Below, piece after piece: positions 45,889-49,125 of a stretch of DNA of 49,125 nucleotides (positions are counted from its first letter, which is position 1; every line of letters begins with the position of its first letter). A program made the position numbers and the translations under genes. Source of the DNA: Methanobacteriota archaeon (GTDB lineage Archaea > Thermoplasmatota > Poseidoniia > Poseidoniales > Poseidoniaceae); contig WTJK01000061.1 in the NCBI GenBank assembly GCA_011524855.1, positions 77,426 through 126,550 of the forward strand, in the 5' to 3' direction. Below the pieces are notes generated by a model. The model was given only the letters and a program-made list of their open reading frames with translations, was not told where the DNA came from and searched no databases.

Positions 45889-46914
45889 ATGGCGAGGGTG
45901 GTGTTGGCGTTGGACAAGGTCCAACATCGGCATCAACTTCCAGCCCCTCGCTGGTTCAAGCCCTGGGCGAAACGCTCGGGTCCCGGCATTGTCAAGTTGA
46001 GCCTGGACCTGCATGAAGGGTCCATTCTGGGGTTGGTCGGCCCGAACGGGGCGGGCAAGACCACGTTGCTTCGTCTGATGGCAGGCATTCTTCCCCTCCA
46101 GCAAGGCGCTGTCAGCGGACGGTTTCGAGGCGAGACCTTGCACCCCGTAGAGGACCTACGACCGTGGGTCGGTCACATGCCCGAGCAAGTGCGCTGGCAA
46201 GGTCACCAGTCCGTGGTGCAGGCGCTCACCGAGCTCGCCGACATGCGCAACGTGCCCATTAAGCGCGTGTTGTCCCTCGTGAAGTTGGTGGGGTTGAGCG
46301 ATCGAAGTGAAGAGGTGCTCAACAACCTCAGCCAAGGCATGCGCCAACGGTTGTCCATCGCTGCAGCGTTGTTGGGTTCACCGAAGGTGCTTCTGCTCGA
46401 TGAACCGTTCAACGGGTTGGACCCCGTGGCGGCCCGTGCCTTCACGGATCTCGTCAAAACACTGGCGTCCAAAGGGGTTAGCGTGGTCATATCCTCGCAC
46501 ATGGTGGGCCACCTCAACGGTCTGATCGATCGCGTGGCGTTGCTCCATCAGGGCCAACTGCTGGACGAAGGGCCGCTTGGGGAGGTCGAACGTCGCTTGG
46601 GCTTGGCAGGGCGGTACCGTGCAGCCGGCACAGGTTCGCTTTCTGAAGACCTGCTCCAGCATCCTGACATCGAGGTGCTTGAGCATCATGCGGAAGGACA
46701 GGCTTGGGAATTGACCTTCCGAGGCCCAGCATCCACCTTGATGGTGAACCTGATGGAGGCCGCCGTTCATGTCGAGCGCTGGGGTCCGGTGGAACCCGAT
46801 CTGGTGGAATGGTTGTGTGCGGCCACAGGCATGGAGGTGGATGACATCTCGTTGAACGTTCAGGCGCCCTCAATGGTACCGCTGGCCACGGTGGAGGTGG
46901 GCGAAGATGAGTGA
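45889..46914 (+). CDS. ABC transporter ATPase
   Basis: A 341-residue ATP-binding subunit. Walker A is GPNGAGKTT (51-59), the Q-loop glutamine is in MPEQV (about 100), the signature is LSQGM (147-151), Walker B is VLLLDEP (167-173) and the switch histidine is in ISSHM. The pattern is that of ABC-2 type exporters such as CcmA/NatA. The last roughly 120 residues form an extra C-terminal domain that often regulates such ATPases. The insert HQLPAPRWFKPWAK near the N-terminus is unusual. It overlaps the permease gene by eight bases. The ATG at 45889 is chosen; an in-frame ATG at 45859 is possible. Substrate is unknown. Confidence 0.9.
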   Translation: MARVVLALDKVQHRHQLPAPRWFKPWAKRSGPGIVKLSLDLHEGSILGLVGPNGAGKTTLLRLMAGILPLQQGAVSGRFRGETLHPVEDLRPWVGHMPEQVRWQGHQSVVQALTELADMRNVPIKRVLSLVKLVGLSDRSEEVLNNLSQGMRQRLSIAAALLGSPKVLLLDEPFNGLDPVAARAFTDLVKTLASKGVSVVISSHMVGHLNGLIDRVALLHQGQLLDEGPLGEVERRLGLAGRYRAAGTGSLSEDLLQHPDIEVLEHHAEGQAWELTFRGPASTLMVNLMEAAVHVERWGPVEPDLVEWLCAATGMEVDDISLNVQAPSMVPLATVEVGEDE

Positions 46915-47737
46915 CGGCGCACGCATGTGGCGCATGGCCCGCAGGATTCGAAACGAACGACTGCTGAGCGTGCGCCTCAAGATCATGGTTCCCATCTTGT
47001 TGCTCTTCATACCGGGCATGGCATGGGGGTTCGCTGACCCCAACATCCTGCTCCCCGGTGGCCATCGCCCCGACACGGCGATGGAAATCCTGTTCTACGC
47101 CTCGCTGGGGGTGGTGTTCGGCGCCACGATGTGCGCCGTTCTCTTGGCGTTCGATGGCGTCAGCAAAGACCGCGCCAGCGGCATGCTCGAATTGAGATTG
47201 GCTCAACCGATGCCACGCACCCAGCAAGCCGACGCCCTGGTGCTGGGCTTCCTTCAGGCGATCGTGCTTCCCGTATTGGTACTGATGGTCCTCTCCATCG
47301 GGCTGGTGGGTTGGCGAACGGGTTTGTGGACCACCGCTCTTGAAAGCGCCGTGTACATCATCGCCACATCGCTCATTTTGCTGTGGTACGTGTTGTTCGC
47401 CCTCTTAGCCTCCACCGCAGCCCGAGAACAGGGGACGGCGGTGGCCTTTGGGGTGGGCGTCTGGTTTCTCTTCACCTTCCTCTGGGCCCTGTTCACCACG
47501 ATGGTCGCCTACGCCTCGGGTGTGGCGGTCGGTGAGGCCAACGACCCGGCATGGATCGCCTTGGAGGGGCGGCTTGACCTGCTCTCTCCCAACGGCGTCT
47601 ACCATCACCTGTTGGAAACGCAACTGCCGACCGTGGACCGTGGCATTCCCTCCTGGCAGGTTTGGTTGGCTGCGTTGGGGTGGACGGTCCTCCCTTGGTG
47701 GTGGCTGCGAAGGCGCATGAACGACCTCGTCCCTTGA
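46907..47737 (+). CDS. ABC-2 type transporter permease
   Basis: A 276-residue membrane protein with about six hydrophobic segments (IMVPILLLFIPGMAWGF; FYASLGVVFGATMCAVLLAF; FLQAIVLPVLVLMVLSIGLV; YIIATSLILLWYVLFALLAS; VAFGVGVWFLFTFLWALFT and a last one near the end). The stretch DGVSKDRASGMLELRLAQPMPR after the second segment is typical of ABC-2 permeases (the DR..G.LE....P..R motif). GGAGGTGG six bases before its ATG and the overlap with the ATPase gene show that the two are made together. The secreted protein gene follows after 45 bases and could encode the cargo or a partner. Confidence 0.9.
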   Translation: MSDGARMWRMARRIRNERLLSVRLKIMVPILLLFIPGMAWGFADPNILLPGGHRPDTAMEILFYASLGVVFGATMCAVLLAFDGVSKDRASGMLELRLAQPMPRTQQADALVLGFLQAIVLPVLVLMVLSIGLVGWRTGLWTTALESAVYIIATSLILLWYVLFALLASTAAREQGTAVAFGVGVWFLFTFLWALFTTMVAYASGVAVGEANDPAWIALEGRLDLLSPNGVYHHLLETQLPTVDRGIPSWQVWLAALGWTVLPWWWLRRRMNDLVP

Positions 47738-47782
47738 TGAAGCGAGGCAACCCTTCATGAAGGCGACAGCCCAGCGGAACGC

Positions 47783-49125
47783 ATGACTTCTCCCTCCATG
47801 AGCGGGCTGCTGACGCACGTGCTGGTTCTCATGCTGACCCTCAACGCGTGGACCGCCTTGGCCCACGAGGAATTGAACATGGACCAGAACATCGCCCTGG
47901 TCGAGGGACGCCAAGCCTCCATGGACGTCGATTGCACCGGGTATTCCTTCGAGGACCTCTTTGAGTACGACTTCGCCCTCTTCGGGTTGAACGTGCATGA
48001 CGATTGGGCCACCGGTGAAATGTTTGCGACCGCATGGGTCAACGAAAGCAACGCCGCCATTGTCCGGGACAACCTCGACGGGTTGTTCGAAGGCATCAGC
48101 GACAACGGCTACATCAGCACCGACGAGCGGGATGCTATTCGCAGCATCGGGCCTTCCTGCATTGCCGACATGGACACCCGATTGACCATGGACGAAGGTG
48201 CACCCCACGAAGGTGAAGGTGGCGTCAATCGCTTCCAATTCGTTGAGGAAGGCATCGGCTTGGACGAAGTCAACCTCGTTCCACTGGACCATGAGGGCGT
48301 TCGAACCTGCCAAACCTTCGGGTCCACCTCAGGCTGCAAAGAAGTCCCGACCACCGCCACCGACAATCTCGAAATCACGCTCGACGTTACGGAGGGAGAA
48401 ACCAACAACGTCCGGTGGGACCAACTGCCCAACAGCGGGGCTTCCAACTTCACGCTGAGCATGAACATCACGAACATGAGCAACGCTGCTTTGGTCGTGA
48501 CGTTCCCTGCGTTGAGCGGCCTTCGCTTGGTGGATTTTCGGATCGTGGACAATGCCCCCAGCTCCGGTGACAACTGCGACCACATCGATGACCCGTCCTT
48601 CACGTACCTCGCCGATGGCAAACTGACCATCACCCAGTTGGTCAATTTTGACCGCACGCTCTGGGACCTCGAGTGCCACATGTTCATGGATTTCACCACA
48701 CAAGCGCCGTTAAACAACGCCGCACCAGAATGGACCGATGCTGCACCCGAGAACGGAACAGTCATCGGAACAGCAGGGGCTGGAACCACGCTGATGGCGG
48801 CTGGAGCCATCGCATCCACCTGGGGCGAGGACGAGGATGGCTGGCAGTTGATGTGCGAGTTTGACCAACCCGACTGGACGGTGACGTCCAACGTCCTCGG
48901 CGACCTCTTCGTCAACCAACCCACAACCTCTTCCGCCGCAAACGGGACCTGCCAGCTGGTGGACCCACTCGGTGCTGTGGACGAGAATGACACGCGCACC
49001 TGGTCCTTCGGCACCCTGTTCACTGCCACGGGGAACGTGGCCGATGACGGAATGGGGGGTACCGTGGTGCTGACAGGGACGGGCTTGGTGGATGCAGTCA
49101 CGGTTCAGCTGCAGGCCGTCCAGGG
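47783..49125 (+). CDS. secreted protein, runs off the right edge
   Basis: The frame is open from the ATG at 47783 to the end of the window (447 codons), so the C-terminus is missing. Residues 1-27 form a signal peptide (LLTHVLVLMLTLNAWTALA, then HEE). The mature part is acidic, rich in Asn, Thr, Asp and Gly, with paired cysteines (DCTGY, SCIAD, TCQTFG, GCKEV) that suggest an extracellular disulphide-bonded beta protein. Repeating strand-like phrases such as FTLSMNITNMSNAALVVTF recall surface or adhesion proteins. No enzyme motif is seen. It follows the ABC-2 permease by 45 bases on the same strand. Function is unknown. Confidence 0.8.
   Translation, partial: MTSPSMSGLLTHVLVLMLTLNAWTALAHEELNMDQNIALVEGRQASMDVDCTGYSFEDLFEYDFALFGLNVHDDWATGEMFATAWVNESNAAIVRDNLDGLFEGISDNGYISTDERDAIRSIGPSCIADMDTRLTMDEGAPHEGEGGVNRFQFVEEGIGLDEVNLVPLDHEGVRTCQTFGSTSGCKEVPTTATDNLEITLDVTEGETNNVRWDQLPNSGASNFTLSMNITNMSNAALVVTFPALSGLRLVDFRIVDNAPSSGDNCDHIDDPSFTYLADGKLTITQLVNFDRTLWDLECHMFMDFTTQAPLNNAAPEWTDAAPENGTVIGTAGAGTTLMAAGAIASTWGEDEDGWQLMCEFDQPDWTVTSNVLGDLFVNQPTTSSAANGTCQLVDPLGAVDENDTRTWSFGTLFTATGNVADDGMGGTVVLTGTGLVDAVTVQLQAVQ

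Overview
The window looks like a chromosomal segment of a marine planktonic archaeon of the Marine Group II / Poseidoniales type (Thermoplasmatota). This is inferred from gene content, not from a marker gene. Archaeal hallmarks are a group II chaperonin subunit, a two-ring CDC48 ATPase, the aspartate carbamoyltransferase pair pyrB-pyrI, an NcsA/TtuA-type tRNA thiolase, a COG3199-type NAD kinase, a PRC-barrel protein, TATA boxes about 25 bases upstream of starts, and at least two apparently leaderless genes. Mixed in are proteins of bacterial type (MetH, MetF, DnaK, ThrRS with a bacterial editing domain, a CobB-like sirtuin, Tdh, SdhAB) and a CTP synthase of eukaryotic type. Genes are packed tightly on both strands, with many 1-14 base overlaps. 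No tRNA, rRNA, insertion sequence, CRISPR array or prophage was recognised.

Layout. 1-302: left edge, undecided. 303-3717: a small archaeal DUF6015-like protein, a secreted M14 metallocarboxypeptidase and an M17 leucyl aminopeptidase (peptide use). 3808-8413 (minus): metF-metH, methionine synthesis through methyl-folate and B12. 8629-12877: a chaperone block (Hsp20-like protein, DnaK, a divergent chaperonin). 12946-19351: mvaS (mevalonate pathway), tdh, pyrG, and two NAD-linked genes on the minus strand (sirtuin and NAD kinase). 19456-21879: a small disordered protein and thrS. 21889-26193: two large membrane proteins with helical-repeat tails, converging with no base between them. 26284-27707: pyrB-pyrI. 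27728-28747 (minus): tRNA thiolase.

28748-32830: an AT-rich intergenic region with a 34-base palindrome, then a tight three-gene operon of a Roadblock/LC7-like protein, a 1060-residue protein with Roadblock-like domains and a long coiled coil, and a small two-helix membrane protein. Nothing known to me matches this set, and it is the best candidate for an undescribed system. It converges on a minus-strand operon (36918-32817) of a DUF4350-like protein, a DUF58 protein and an eight-helix membrane protein, resembling MoxR-DUF58 cell-envelope clusters but with no MoxR gene in view. Upstream of that lie a PRC-barrel protein and CDC48.

39685-44897: an aldehyde dehydrogenase and a succinate dehydrogenase operon (one membrane anchor, flavoprotein, iron-sulphur protein). 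44905-49125: a membrane protein, an ABC-2-type export pair (ATPase and permease) and the beginning of a large secreted protein running off the right edge. Overall the genes fit an aerobic heterotroph that degrades proteins, makes its own methionine, pyrimidines and isoprenoids, and respires succinate.
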